NCBI GenBank assembly: GCA_937885345.1 | Contig: CAKZZH010000049.1 | Span: 1-32,510 of the forward strand | Direction: 5' to 3' | DNA from: an uncultured Lachnospiraceae bacterium | GTDB taxonomy: Bacteria > Bacillota > Clostridia > Lachnospirales > Lachnospiraceae | DNA: 32,510 nucleotides | In this document: piece after piece, positions 31,575 through 32,510 of the stretch | How positions within the stretch are numbered: position 1 is the stretch's first letter | Layout: each line of letters opens with the position of its first letter | The notes under the pieces: generated by a model | The model's database searches: none | The model's input: only the letters and a program-made list of their open reading frames with translations | What the model was told of the DNA's origin: nothing | Translations under genes and position numbers: made by a program

Positions 31575-32326
31575 ACAAGCCCATCCCCAGGTTCTCGCAT
31601 TTTATCGCGCTCGGCCTTCTCGCGCTCGGCTTTCTCGCGCTCGGCCTGCGAAGTTCTGAAATAATCCGGCAAATGTTCATCGCTGCTCTCGGTGATGCCG
31701 CTTGCAAGCAGCTTCGCTCCGTATATTGCAACGCTTGAGGCTCTTTGGCGGTTAAAACCGGCAGGCGCATACATTGCCTTATCGCCGAGCCTTGCGTTGA
31801 TCGCTTCCCTAAATACCGGGATCCCGTCGCCGGTAAAGATAACTTTCTTATCTCCGAGCGTCCCTTCGATCTTATCAAGCAGTTCGTTGATATCCATCGC
31901 ACCGTCTTCTATATCGCAAGCAAGGCTGCCTTCGGTAAAATGAAACATTCCTGTATATGTCTGATCCCTTCTCGCGTCCATTATCGGACATACATATCCG
32001 TCAAACCCGTAAAGATTATAGGCGAGAGCCTCAATCGTGGGCACGTGAAGGATCGGTATATCAAGTGCAAGCGCAAGCCCCTTCGCCGTAGCGGAGCCGA
32101 TCCTGAGACCGGTAAAAGAGCCCGGGCCGGAACTTACGGCGATCGCCTTTATCTCAGACTTTGCGCACTCTGTACGGGCCGTAATCTCGTCGATCATCGG
32201 TAGAAGCGTTTGCGAATGGGTAAGTGCATGATTAAGGGTATATTCAGCTGTTATAGTATCATCTTCAAGATTAAGGAGCGCAACAGATGCAACGCCGCCC
32301 GAACCCTCTATCGCAAGAAGCTTCAT
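31562..32326 (-). CDS. tsaB: tRNA threonylcarbamoyladenosine biosynthesis protein TsaB
   Basis: 254 residues. N-terminus MKLLAIEGSGGVASVALL and VSSGPGSFTGLRIGSATAKGLALAL (about 66-90) are the TsaB/YeaZ hallmarks. It is the non-catalytic partner that holds TsaD and TsaE together. Odd: the last 25 residues contain a charged repeat AEREKAEREKAERDK encoded by a 15-bp tandem repeat, beyond the normal fold. The common DTS near the start is EGS here. It overlaps tsaE by 4 nt (ATGA). Confidence 0.95.
   Translation of the reverse strand: MKLLAIEGSGGVASVALLNLEDDTITAEYTLNHALTHSQTLLPMIDEITARTECAKSEIKAIAVSSGPGSFTGLRIGSATAKGLALALDIPILHVPTIEALAYNLYGFDGYVCPIMDARRDQTYTGMFHFTEGSLACDIEDGAMDINELLDKIEGTLGDKKVIFTGDGIPVFREAINARLGDKAMYAPAGFNRQRASSVAIYGAKLLASGITESSDEHLPDYFRTSQAEREKAEREKAERDKMREPGDGLVCTY
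31607..31646. repeat. 15-bp tandem repeat in the tsaB 3' end
   Basis: Units GCGCTCGGCCTTCTC and GCGCTCGGCTTTCTC plus a partial third. On the minus strand they encode AEREK. Frame-preserving, so slippage would vary the tail length. Confidence 0.85.
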
Positions 32327-32510
32327 ACATCCTCCAAAATGCCATCATCAACACCATTAACCTTGATAAGCCTGTAATCAAAGCCTTTATCAAGGTTCTT
32401 GGAAATCGTTATATATATCGTACCCTCGGGAAACAGACCGGAGATCCTCTCTCCCCATTCCACCAGGCACACGCCGTCACCATAGAAATACTCCTCATAT
32501 CCGAGGTCGT
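32323..32510 (-). CDS. tsaE: TsaE, C-terminal part (cut by window end)
   Basis: The last 61 residues of the tRNA t6A ATPase TsaE, beginning DLGYEEYFYGDGVCLVEWGERISGLFPEGTI, which is the conserved YEEYFYGDGVCLVEWGE segment of the family. The Walker A part is outside the window. The stop overlaps the tsaB start (ATGA). The reading was made directly from the reverse complement of the window end. TsaE drives the TsaBD complex by ATP hydrolysis. Confidence 0.9.
   Translation of the reverse strand, partial: DLGYEEYFYGDGVCLVEWGERISGLFPEGTIYITISKNLDKGFDYRLIKVNGVDDGILEDV

Overview
The window looks like a chromosomal segment of an anaerobic Firmicute, most likely a Lachnospiraceae member (Butyrivibrio/Roseburia type). 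This is inferred from protein character, the abundance of LytS/YesN-type two-component proteins and family-1 solute-binding lipoproteins, strong GGAGG ribosome sites and roughly 45-50% GC. No rRNA, tRNA, complete insertion sequence or CRISPR array was seen.

Region by region. (a) 1-1680 is a decayed accessory patch: a serine-recombinase N-terminal stub, a phage/ICE-type polyvalent-protein domain gene and an orphan lipoprotein gene that overlap at an odd junction. (b) 1718-3504 holds a complete hipB-hipA toxin-antitoxin cassette lying between two copies of a 17-bp direct repeat. (c) 3505-8313 (minus) is a sensory module: an AraC-type response regulator with a frameshift, two solute-binding lipoproteins and a LytS-type histidine kinase, with no transporter. 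(d) 8339-11421 (minus) carries trmO, fliB and a double PlsC acyltransferase, tightly packed and running into the sensory module. (e) 11563-17115 has a beta-lactamase-fold serine hydrolase, a ThrH-type phosphatase, an iron-type alcohol dehydrogenase and a GH59 (galactocerebrosidase-family) glycosidase without a signal peptide. (f) 17178-18367 is an AT-rich defence island: an Abi_2/AbiF-type HEPN protein preceded by its own promoter and a structured leader that I read as an AbiF-type antitoxin RNA. (g) 18421-21370 (minus) has YitT, an SPFH/prohibitin protein and a zinc-ribbon membrane protein. (h) 21567-27706 (plus) is a sugar ABC transporter operon (ATPase, two permeases, a lipoprotein with an extra C-terminal membrane helix) followed by a membrane diguanylate cyclase with its own promoter. 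(i) 27710-32510 (minus) is the conserved tsaE-tsaB-rimI-rnz-X-tsaD cluster followed by ispD.

How it works together. The tsaE/tsaB/tsaD genes make t6A37 of tRNA and trmO methylates it further. The RR-SBP-SBP-HK module probably senses an extracellular solute. Its regulator is broken, phase-variable, rescued by -1 frameshifting, or hit by a sequencing error. The best candidates for less-described biology are the Abi/leader-RNA locus, the repeat-bounded hipBA cassette, the two-lipoprotein sensor module, and the cytoplasmic GH59 enzyme with a possibly leaderless start.
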